From: an uncultured Chitinophagaceae bacterium | GTDB lineage: Bacteria > Bacteroidota > Bacteroidia > Chitinophagales > Chitinophagaceae | Reading direction: 5' to 3' | Assembly (NCBI GenBank): GCA_937862815.1 | Contig: CALMED010000006.1 | Coordinates: forward strand, 1 to 64,000 | Length of the DNA stretch: 64,000 bases | Part shown: positions 52,466 through 59,743 of the stretch, in pieces | Layout of the letters: every line of letters starts with the position of its first letter | Position numbering within the stretch: the stretch's first letter is position 1 | The notes under the pieces: model-generated | The model's input: only the letters and a program-made list of their open reading frames with translations | Databases searched by the model: none | What the model was told of the DNA's origin: nothing | Translations under genes and position numbers: made by a program

Positions 52466-53182
52466 ATGAAAACCTTATCCCAAACCTGGTTTGCCGATGG
52501 CTACATTGACTTCGAACTGAAGAAGTACACACTTCTTGCCTACCTGCAGGAAGTAACCCGCTATTTCAACGCTGCCCGTCTTTACCCCCAGTTGGGCGAC
52601 CTGATCTTTCACTACAACAACCTGGTGGCCTTCCGCGAAAACAAAAAATATTTACAGGAGCAATTTCCGAAGCGGCTCACCGGCATCCAGCTGGAAAAGC
52701 TGCAATTGCTCTACGAACAGATGATTGAAGACGACGGGCTGATGCAGGAACTGGAAAGTATCATTCATTTTTCCATCGCCACCATGAAGACCACCATCAG
52801 CAGCGGGGCCGAACTCTACGAGCAGGTGGAAGAAAGCCTGCAGATCCAGCCCGTGGGACTGGTTCCCGTGGACAACAGTGAAGGCTTTCTGCTGCTGCGC
52901 AGCGGAAACAGCAAAGACACCGGCGTGTACCAGTACCGGCTGGGCTTCTTTGAGCGGCACGACGAGCAGTACCGTACGCTCAAGACCACCTTCATCGAAA
53001 ACCGAACCCTCAGCCTGGTCACTACGTACGAACACATCAAACTGGAACTCATCCGGTGCCGCCCCGAGCTCTGGAACCCCGCCGTTTATTGCATCGAAAC
53101 CGGGCTGTCCTATCCCGTGGAAGAGACCCTGCTGCCCATCGCAAAACGCAGCTTTGTAAAGTTCCTGCGTACGGCTGCATAG
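52466..53182 (+). CDS. Conserved protein of unknown function
   Basis: A 238-aa cytosolic protein, no signal peptide or membrane segment. The N-terminal half is helical (LKKYTLLAYLQEVTRYFNAARLYPQLGDL, split here as two helices at about 18-45), the C-terminal half mixed. Phrases such as ELKKYTLLAYLQ, YPQLGDLIFHYNNL and SYPVEETLLPIAKR recur in Bacteroidota hypothetical proteins as I remember them, but I know no function. ATG 52466 is chosen, 76 nt from the divergent phosphatase start. Confidence 0.72.
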   Translation: MKTLSQTWFADGYIDFELKKYTLLAYLQEVTRYFNAARLYPQLGDLIFHYNNLVAFRENKKYLQEQFPKRLTGIQLEKLQLLYEQMIEDDGLMQELESIIHFSIATMKTTISSGAELYEQVEESLQIQPVGLVPVDNSEGFLLLRSGNSKDTGVYQYRLGFFERHDEQYRTLKTTFIENRTLSLVTTYEHIKLELIRCRPELWNPAVYCIETGLSYPVEETLLPIAKRSFVKFLRTAA

Positions 53183-53199
53183 CGCCCCCCAACAGGAAG

Positions 53200-53336
53200 G
53201 CCTTAGCACAGATACGCGGAGATAAGGAGGAACACGGAGAGTTGATTCACCCAATCAATCAATCAATCATTCATTCACTCATCCATTCATTGAATCCTCC
53301 GTGCATCTCCCCCAACCCGGCGCCTCCGTGTTGAGA
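53200..53336. repeat. ACACGGAG inverted repeat, copy 3, with tetranucleotide filler
   Basis: Left arm with GCGGAGATAAGGAGG and AACACGGAG (53231-53239); right arm with CCTCCGTG (53296-53303) and CCTCCGTGTT (53323-53332), then AAAAA. The loop is filled by a tandem tetranucleotide stretch of AATC and ATTC units (53253-53295). It lies between convergent stops of the unknown gene and the S9 peptidase. Confidence 0.72.
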
Positions 53337-53343
53337 AAAACCG

Positions 53344-56300
53344 TTACTCTTTGATGTCAAGCCCCCAGTCTATTCCCTTATTCACGGCGGGCACGCCTTC
53401 TTTCATCCACACCGGCATCGGTGCTCCTTTAAGGTAATGATCAAAGAACTGTCCCAGGCGCACCGACAGGTCTTTCCGGTTGCGGCGCTCCACCAGGTTG
53501 TGGTCTTCATCGTTGTACTGCAGCATCCATACTTTCTGTCCGAGGCGGCGCAGTGCCGTAAAGTATTCAATGCCCTGGTACCAGGGAACAGCGCCGTCCT
53601 TGTCGTTGTGCATCAGGAGTAATGGCGTGCGTACTTTGTCGGCTTTGAATAGCGGCGAGTTCTTCGTATACAGGTCGGGGCGCTGCCAGGGTGTATAACC
53701 AATACGGCTTTGCGATTTTTCGTACTGGAACTGGCGGCTGATGCCGGTACCCCAGCGGATACCACCGTAGGCGCTGAACATGTTGGCCACCGGCGCACCG
53801 GCCCCGGCAGCGGCAAACAGGTTGGTGCGGGTGATGAGATAGGCTACCTGGTAGCCGCCCCAGCTCTGGCCCTGGATGGCCATCTTCGTGGAGTCCACCC
53901 ACTTCATCTTGCTGAGGTAGCGGGCGGCACTCACGATGGAATTGTAGGCACTTTCGCCAGGCTCTCCGTTCTTGTAGTAAATATTGGGATCGAACACGAG
54001 GTAACCGTTGCTCACGAAGTACGGGATGTTCACCGTGGAAGCGCTGGGCGCCGGGGCACGGTAGTTGTATCGGTTATCGGAATTGCGTTCGTAGAAGTAG
54101 AAGATGACCGGGTACTTTTTGGTGCTGTCAAAATTCTCCGGTTTAAAGAGCAGGCCCTCACTCATCTTTCCATCAAACATTTTCCAGCGGTGCAGCTCGA
54201 CCGTAAACCAGTTGTAACTTTTCTGCTGGGGATTGATCTGACTGAGCGTGGTTTCGCCACCCAGGGTGTAACGGGTTCCCCGGGCATTTCCCTGGGTAAC
54301 AACGGCCGAATCGAGCTGGCTGAATACGGTCACATTGTTGGATTGGTTAAAGCTTCCTTTCAGGTAGCCGTAAACGGGCGCATGCTTCGCTTTGAAGTAA
54401 CCCTGCAGGCTGTGCGGAGCGGTGGCATTGGCGGCCTGGAATACAAAAGGTTCTCCCAGTTTATGCAGGGTGATGCCCGATCCTTTTTCTTTGGTATCAA
54501 ATACACTCAGCAACACCGCCTGCCCGTTACGGAGAAAGCGCTCTTCGCGATCGGTATTCACAAAGCGGAAACGCAGGTTGTTGCGGCGACCGGTACCGTT
54601 TGTGAGGTTCACCGGCATGTTGATCCCTTTGGGATCCACCCGCCAGATGTCGAAGCGGTCGTATACAAAGAAAAAGGCGTCGTTTTCCTGCCAGCCCATG
54701 AATCCATGCGGAGGCGGATCGTCGGGATGATCGTCTTCTTCGTCCCAGAGCGGAACGGCAATTTTCTGTGTGGCATTGCGCAGCACACCCGACGCCACAT
54801 CGTAGATCATGTAGTGACGTTTGGTCCAGTCGTACCAGTACACATAGTTCCCTTTCGGTGAAAGACGACCTCCCCCGCGAATCTTACGGGCAATGAGTTT
54901 GCGGCTGCCGGTCTTTACATCTACAAGATAAATGTCCTGGGCATTGCGCAGGCTCCACTGTCCTTCCACCCGGTAGCCCTTCGATGTGCGGCCCAATGCC
55001 ACAGGACCGTTGTCGTCGTCGGTGGTCTCCACCGCTTCCAGGTCCTCATCGGCCAGGGGGGTAATCACTCCTGCATCTTTGTGCAGCACGGTGAGGTAGC
55101 TGCGGCGCAACTCACCATTCAGCTGCACCAGCTGCTGCGGCTGCAGGTAATCGTCGTTGTAATGCCAGATATCGAGGCGGGCTGTTTCAAAGTCCACCAG
55201 GGTGGTGTCTTTGGGTTGACGCACGGGTGCCAGTCCCAGGAAAAGACGGGTACCGTTCTTACTGAATTTATTGGGATAATCTGGGCTGACGGTTTTATCC
55301 TGCGGCACACCATTTGTTCCGCGGGCGGCCCGTACCGTCGCACTATCCATGCCTGGCTGGAAATACCACAGCTTGTAATATTTCCGCAAGGCTTTCGCCA
55401 CACTGTCGCGCTCCGCCACAAAAGCCAGCTGGGCACCTTCTTCATCGAAGGCATAGTTTTTGGCATCGTTGAACTTCCGCATCACCGTATCCACACCTGC
55501 TTTTCCCGTGTGAACCCACAGCACCAGAGCCTGGGTAATGGTATCCGCATTCTTGCGGGTTGTCTCCACCACCAATGCATTGCCGTTTTTGCTGAACTGG
55601 TATTCGCTTACCAGCTCAAACCTCCGTTCTTCTCCGGTTGCCAGGTTGCGTACTACCAGCACCGTTCCTTCCTCAACGGTCTCGCCGGCTGCGGGCCGGG
55701 AAGCAGCCTGGTTGCCGGTACGCGGCGTTTCCAGTACGCTCATGCCCTTTTGCCGGGCTTCCTGGGCTTTGTTCCGCAGGCTGTCGGCTACCCGTGCCAG
55801 AGAGTCGGCCATATTCACCATGCGGTTGAGCCGGGTAAGCGAATCGGGGCGGGCCGGCGGACGCGGCGTTTCGGGCAAAGGTTTCTCCAGCAGGTAGGCC
55901 ATCCAGCCACCCGCCTGATCCGGAACTTTAAACGACTTCACGCGGGCGACCTTCCACACACTGTCTTTGCCCAGCTCCAGCATACCGAGGCTGTCTTTGG
56001 GCATATCATCGGGACGTTTTTTCTTGATGCGGGCATCCCGCGTTTCCTTGAACCAGGGACGTATTTTAAACACCACAAACCGGTTGTCTTCGGTAACCAC
56101 CGCGTTGTAGCCCCGTGAAATTACTTTGGTATAGGCCCCATCGGTGGAGCGAACGATCAATTCCCCGTCGCCTTCCTGCGGATTGACCTGGAACACCACC
56201 CAATTCCCATCGTTGGATAACTGGGTGCCCGAAACAGACTGCCATCCGTCGTACACGGAATGGTCCAATGGTTTTTTGGATTGAGCAAGGGCCCCGGTTG

Positions 56301-56349
56301 CCACCAACAACAGGGCGCTGAACAGGAGCGGAAACTTCTGCATAAGCAT
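53344..56349 (-). CDS. Exported S9 family serine peptidase (prolyl oligopeptidase-like)
   Basis: A 1001-aa exported peptidase (signal peptide ending ALAQ, about residue 23). The N-terminal 700 or so residues form a beta-propeller-like gate, with a Pro/Arg-rich linker near 165-225. The C-terminal alpha/beta hydrolase domain has the nucleophile in GQSWGGYQ (about 860-867), Asp in HNDKDGAVPW and His in NDEDHNL. Peptides of limited size are likely substrates. A double start (ATG 56349 or ATG 56343) is possible. Confidence 0.92.
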   Translation of the reverse strand: MLMQKFPLLFSALLLVATGALAQSKKPLDHSVYDGWQSVSGTQLSNDGNWVVFQVNPQEGDGELIVRSTDGAYTKVISRGYNAVVTEDNRFVVFKIRPWFKETRDARIKKKRPDDMPKDSLGMLELGKDSVWKVARVKSFKVPDQAGGWMAYLLEKPLPETPRPPARPDSLTRLNRMVNMADSLARVADSLRNKAQEARQKGMSVLETPRTGNQAASRPAAGETVEEGTVLVVRNLATGEERRFELVSEYQFSKNGNALVVETTRKNADTITQALVLWVHTGKAGVDTVMRKFNDAKNYAFDEEGAQLAFVAERDSVAKALRKYYKLWYFQPGMDSATVRAARGTNGVPQDKTVSPDYPNKFSKNGTRLFLGLAPVRQPKDTTLVDFETARLDIWHYNDDYLQPQQLVQLNGELRRSYLTVLHKDAGVITPLADEDLEAVETTDDDNGPVALGRTSKGYRVEGQWSLRNAQDIYLVDVKTGSRKLIARKIRGGGRLSPKGNYVYWYDWTKRHYMIYDVASGVLRNATQKIAVPLWDEEDDHPDDPPPHGFMGWQENDAFFFVYDRFDIWRVDPKGINMPVNLTNGTGRRNNLRFRFVNTDREERFLRNGQAVLLSVFDTKEKGSGITLHKLGEPFVFQAANATAPHSLQGYFKAKHAPVYGYLKGSFNQSNNVTVFSQLDSAVVTQGNARGTRYTLGGETTLSQINPQQKSYNWFTVELHRWKMFDGKMSEGLLFKPENFDSTKKYPVIFYFYERNSDNRYNYRAPAPSASTVNIPYFVSNGYLVFDPNIYYKNGEPGESAYNSIVSAARYLSKMKWVDSTKMAIQGQSWGGYQVAYLITRTNLFAAAGAGAPVANMFSAYGGIRWGTGISRQFQYEKSQSRIGYTPWQRPDLYTKNSPLFKADKVRTPLLLMHNDKDGAVPWYQGIEYFTALRRLGQKVWMLQYNDEDHNLVERRNRKDLSVRLGQFFDHYLKGAPMPVWMKEGVPAVNKGIDWGLDIKE

Positions 56350-56474
56350 TTGATTTAATTGGCCAACAAGTTAACGGAATCTTTGAGTACCGGGCAAGGT
56401 TTTACATCAATGGACAGATGTATACATGAACCACCGGTTTGCATCCGGCAGCCTGCGCATAACCGGTGAAAGGA

Positions 56475-57374
56475 TCAGCGTAACTGCCGGCGCCACATCC
56501 GGCCGGTCTGTATCAGCACGCTTACCAGGATCAGTGTCACTCCCCACCAGAAGCCGGCCCCCACCTCCTTCTGTTCACCAAAAAAGAGGAAGGCCAGCAG
56601 GATGCCGTAGAGTGGTTCGAGGTTGTACGAGAGATTAGCGGTAAAAGGTGATATTTTTTTCAGGGCCAGCACCGATAGTTGAAAGGCCAGCACGGTACAA
56701 AAAACGACGAGTACCAGCAGGCCCAGCCAGTCGCCCGCAGAGGGAATCAGCCGGTCCGCCGGCGACACCTGCAGGTACAGCGGCAACAACAGGGTGAGCA
56801 GCACCACCCCGCCCGCCATCTCGTAAAACGTGAGCACCGGCGCCGCTACGTGTTGCACGAGCTTTTTATTGAAGATGGGAAAAAGAGCCGACAGAAAAGC
56901 CGCCACAAACCCCAACAGGATGGCTGTTTTATACGCGGTTTCCACCCGGAACATGAGGTAAATGCCCAGCAGCACAAGAAGTCCCAGCAGCAGCTCATAG
57001 GGGTCGGGACGACGCCGGAGCAGCCACGGTTCCAGCAGCGCGGTAAAAGACCCCGTGGCAGCAAAACACACCAGCGCAATGGATACATTGCCGTATTTGA
57101 TGCTGCCATAGAAAAAGAGCCAATGCAGGGCAATTACACCGCCGGTGGCCACGCAATACCACAGGTATTTACCCGAAAGCCGCAACGATTGTTTTCCCAA
57201 CCGGGCCAGGATTGCAAGCACCACCACCGCCAACACCATCCGGTACCACACCAATACCCCCTCGTTGAGTTGGATGAAACGGCCCAGTACGCCGGTAAAA
57301 CCGGCCAGTATAATGGCGGTATGCAGCTGTAAAAAAGCGCGGGTTAAGGGGGAAAAAGCAGCGGGGAAACGCAT
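56475..57374 (-). CDS. EamA family (DMT superfamily) transporter
   Basis: A 299-aa inner-membrane protein with ten helices in two EamA repeats of five (about 1-145 and 155-290). The first repeat has NEGVLVWYRMVLAVVVLA (about 37-54), the second a LSYNLEPLYGILLAFLFFGE stretch (about 248-267) typical of the family. Substrate (an amino acid or metabolite) unknown. It starts 14 nt after the GT2 gene stop, suggesting co-transcription. Confidence 0.9.
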   Translation of the reverse strand: MRFPAAFSPLTRAFLQLHTAIILAGFTGVLGRFIQLNEGVLVWYRMVLAVVVLAILARLGKQSLRLSGKYLWYCVATGGVIALHWLFFYGSIKYGNVSIALVCFAATGSFTALLEPWLLRRRPDPYELLLGLLVLLGIYLMFRVETAYKTAILLGFVAAFLSALFPIFNKKLVQHVAAPVLTFYEMAGGVVLLTLLLPLYLQVSPADRLIPSAGDWLGLLVLVVFCTVLAFQLSVLALKKISPFTANLSYNLEPLYGILLAFLFFGEQKEVGAGFWWGVTLILVSVLIQTGRMWRRQLR

Positions 57375-57388
57375 CCGGAAATGGCGTA

Positions 57389-58159
57389 TCAGCCAGACAC
57401 CTGCCGGTACAGGGCGGCCGAACTGTTTTTCATTTTCTTACCGTAATTCTTGAAAATGCTTTGCCAGCGCAACTGGAGCACACCCAGGATGCCTTCTTTT
57501 ACAATGCCCTTGTTCATTTTACTCACGCCCAGTTTGCGATCCACAAAGGTGATGGGCACTTCAGCCATGCGGTAGCGGAGCTTCCAGGCGGCAAACTTCA
57601 TTTCAATCTGGAATGCATATCCCACAAAGCTGATCTGGTCGAGGTTGAGGGCTTCCAGCACTTCCCGCCGGTAGCACACAAAGCCGGCAGTGGGATCCTT
57701 AACGGGCATCCACAGTATCATACGGGTGTAGAGGGAAGCGCCCTTGGAGAGAAAGATCCGGCCCCAGGGCCAGTTCTCTACGGCGCCGCCGGCAACATAC
57801 CGGCTGCCCACGGCCACATCGGCTCCCTGTTTACAAGCCTGGTACAGGCGTTCGAGGTCGGCGGGGTTGTGGCTGAAATCGGCGTCCATTTCACAAATAA
57901 AGGCATAACCCCGGGCCAGCGCCCAGCGGAAACCGTGAATGTAGGCGGTACCCAGACCGAGCTTTCCTTTGCGTTCTTCGAGAAAGAGGGTTTCGGGAAA
58001 TTCTTTTTGCAGGTCGCGTACCAGTTGAGCTGTACCGTCGGGAGAACCGTCGTCAATGATCAGCACATGAAAGTCTTTTCCCTGGGAAAAGACAGCCCGC
58101 ACAATGTGCTGTACATTGTCCCTTTCATTATAGGTGGGTATGATAACGAGCTTCTCCAC
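57389..58159 (-). CDS. Polyprenol monophosphomannose synthase-like GT2
   Basis: A 256-aa glycosyltransferase of the DPM1 type, transferring mannose or a similar sugar from GDP to polyprenyl phosphate. The GT-A domain has IIPTYNERDN (about 5-14), DDGSPDGT (about 36-43), MDADFSHNP (about 90-98) and GSRYVAGG (about 117-124), all signature stretches. No C-terminal membrane helices, unlike the GT2 at 2106. The start is either GTG 58159 or TTG 58171; no ATG fits. It lies upstream of the EamA gene. Confidence 0.93.
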   Translation of the reverse strand: MEKLVIIPTYNERDNVQHIVRAVFSQGKDFHVLIIDDGSPDGTAQLVRDLQKEFPETLFLEERKGKLGLGTAYIHGFRWALARGYAFICEMDADFSHNPADLERLYQACKQGADVAVGSRYVAGGAVENWPWGRIFLSKGASLYTRMILWMPVKDPTAGFVCYRREVLEALNLDQISFVGYAFQIEMKFAAWKLRYRMAEVPITFVDRKLGVSKMNKGIVKEGILGVLQLRWQSIFKNYGKKMKNSSAALYRQVSG

Positions 58160-58231
58160 GTGTATAAACAAAGATGCAAAATACCTTAAATCTCTGCGGG
58201 ATTATTTCCCACAGTTTGCACGATCCGGTGT

Positions 58232-59068
58232 TTAATTCTTTTTTAACAGGGTGCGGTTGAGAATTTCCGTCAGCTTCTGCTTGGTGTGCAGCGGAAAATC
58301 GCCCTTCATCATCCAGTCGTAGTACTGGGGTTCCTGGCGTAGCACATCGGCCACCGGGCGCCCCTTGTGCTTGCCAAAGTTGAAGACCTCCACTCCGTTG
58401 ACTTTTACGAATCGGCGGGCATAGTCCACCAGTTCTTCTTCACCGGTGAGCTTGATGATGGACTCCACCGTAGTACCCAGCTGGGGGTAGCGCTGCAGCT
58501 GGGCCAGCAGGATTTCCCAGGTGGCCGTGGCGTCAATTTCGGCGCTGTGTGCACCATCCAGGTTTTTATCGCAGTAAAACTTGTAAGCGGCGGAGAGGGT
58601 GCGTTGTTCCATCTGGTGAAAGATCCGCTGCACATCCACCATGCGGCGGTCGGAAAGATCAATCTGGATGCCGCTGCGGAGGAATTCTTCCACCAGCATG
58701 GGCACATCAAAGCGGTTGCTGTTGTAACCGCCCAGGTCGCAGTTTTCGATGAACTGCTTGATCTCATTGGCCGCCTGCCGGAAGGTGGGAGCATCCTTCA
58801 CCATTTCGTTGGTGATGCCATGTACGGCCGAGGAAGCTTCCGGGATGGGCATTTCGGGATTGATGAGTTTTCGCTTGACCAGGCGGCTGCCGTCGGGCTG
58901 CACTTTTACGATTGCGATTTCCACGATCCGGTCGGAACTGATGTTGACGCCGGTGGTTTCAAGGTCAATGACGGCCAGGGGGCGCTGAAGTTGTAACTGC
59001 ATGGTTGGTTGTGTGTGAGGTTGGTGTACAGGCGGGTCAAATTCCATCGCCATCTGCTGCGTGCTCAT
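58232..59068 (-). CDS. DnaQ-like 3'-5' exonuclease
   Basis: A 278-aa DEDDh exonuclease of the PolIII epsilon type. The catalytic motifs are VIDLETTG (Exo I, about 33-40), the SNRFD stretch (Exo II, about 117-121), and HSAEIDATATWEIL (Exo III, about 173-186). A C-terminal extension (about 220-270, VFNFGKHKGRPVADVL) resembles DUF3820-type domains of unknown role. ATG 59068 lies 4 nt after a -7 box. It may proofread replication or act in repair or RNA turnover. Confidence 0.9.
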   Translation of the reverse strand: MSTQQMAMEFDPPVHQPHTQPTMQLQLQRPLAVIDLETTGVNISSDRIVEIAIVKVQPDGSRLVKRKLINPEMPIPEASSAVHGITNEMVKDAPTFRQAANEIKQFIENCDLGGYNSNRFDVPMLVEEFLRSGIQIDLSDRRMVDVQRIFHQMEQRTLSAAYKFYCDKNLDGAHSAEIDATATWEILLAQLQRYPQLGTTVESIIKLTGEEELVDYARRFVKVNGVEVFNFGKHKGRPVADVLRQEPQYYDWMMKGDFPLHTKQKLTEILNRTLLKKN

Positions 59069-59072
59069 GGAA

Positions 59073-59102
59073 CAAAGGTAGGTATTCGGGTGATTTTGCA
59101 GA
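59073..59102 (-). promoter_or_regulatory. Exonuclease gene promoter, predicted leaderless
   Basis: A perfect TACCTTTG on the minus strand (59073-59080), with TCTG (59099-59102) 18 nt upstream in the -33 position. The box ends 4 nt before the ATG at 59068. Confidence 0.5.
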
Positions 59103-59145
59103 TTTTAGTCACCTGTGGCATACGAATCCGCCCGGCCAGGCGTTA

Positions 59146-59153
59146 TAAATTTG
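59146..59153 (+). promoter_or_regulatory. -7 promoter box of the small lipoprotein/ytxJ pair
   Basis: TAAATTTG, a perfect -7 box, about 40 nt upstream of the small lipoprotein start. The -33 element is not evident. Confidence 0.4.
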
Positions 59154-59193
59154 CAGGATCTTGTGTACTTTTACCGGACCCAAATCCATTTTT

Positions 59194-59313
59194 ATGAAAA
59201 AATTGCTTCTTTTGTTCGTTTTGGCAGCCAGCACCCTCTTCCTGGCCGCTTCCTGTGCATCGCCCAAATTCGGCTGCCCGTCGAGCCATTCCAACAAACC
59301 TTTCCGCAGCTGA
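59194..59313 (+). CDS. Small lipoprotein (39 aa)
   Basis: A 39-codon gene read from the DNA: MKKLLLLFVLAASTLFLAASC (signal, lipobox Cys at 21) followed by only 18 residues, ASPKFGCPSSHSNKPFRS. The mature peptide has one free Cys (28) besides the lipid-modified one. The TGA is 21 nt before the ytxJ ATG, so both are probably on one transcript. Tiny lipoproteins with a GCPS-like core seem frequent in this phylum, but I know no function. Confidence 0.75.
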   Translation: MKKLLLLFVLAASTLFLAASCASPKFGCPSSHSNKPFRS

Positions 59314-59334
59314 TTTGTTTTCAAGAAAAATTGT

Positions 59335-59661
59335 ATGTGGAACCCGATTCAGCAGGAAGAGCAGGTCCGGCAGATCGCTGAACTGTCGCACAAGGCCCCC
59401 CAGGTCATTTTCAAGCACAGCACCCGCTGCAGCATCAGCTCGGTGGCCAAAAACCGGCTGGAAAAAGCAGGTGTACCTACAGGCGTACAGTTTCACTACC
59501 TCGACCTCATCGCCCACCGCCCCGTTTCTAACTTCATTGCCCGGTTTTTTGGCGTAAACCACGAATCACCCCAGGTGCTCTTGATCCGCGAAGGGCGCTG
59601 TGTGTACGATGAAAGTCATATGGGCATCAGCATGGATGCCATTGAAGAGCAGTTGAACTGA
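59335..59661 (+). CDS. ytxJ: Monothiol bacilliredoxin-like protein YtxJ
   Basis: A 108-aa thioredoxin-fold protein. The active-site segment is FKHSTRCSISSVAKNRLE (about 25-42) with a single Cys in the family position, then the cis-Pro region ESPQVLLIREG (about 77-87). YtxJ proteins are linked to bacillithiol metabolism in Firmicutes and Bacteroidota, presumably reducing mixed disulfides of bacillithiol with proteins. It follows the small lipoprotein gene and ends before a strong terminator. Confidence 0.9.
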   Translation: MWNPIQQEEQVRQIAELSHKAPQVIFKHSTRCSISSVAKNRLEKAGVPTGVQFHYLDLIAHRPVSNFIARFFGVNHESPQVLLIREGRCVYDESHMGISMDAIEEQLN

Positions 59662-59684
59662 TATTTCCTCCTCAGAAACGCATA

Positions 59685-59712
59685 AAAAAGCCGCCTTACG
59701 GGGCGGCTTTTT
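59685..59712. terminator. Bidirectional terminator between ytxJ and ppdK
   Basis: AAAAAGCCGCC (59685-59695) and GGCGGCTTTTT (59702-59712), a perfect 11-bp stem with a 6-nt loop and A/T runs at both ends. It can stop transcription from both convergent genes. Confidence 0.9.
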
Positions 59713-59743
59713 CGTGGAATAGATAATCAATAGTCAAGACAGT

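Noticed and set aside
53253..53295. Tandem repeats considered as a small CRISPR array
   Set aside because: The units are 4 nt (AATC/ATTC) with no spacers and no cas genes; it is a simple-sequence tract.
53710..54861. Long plus-strand open frame (383 codons) opposite the S9 peptidase
   Set aside because: Antisense shadow; no start context, no recognisable protein features.
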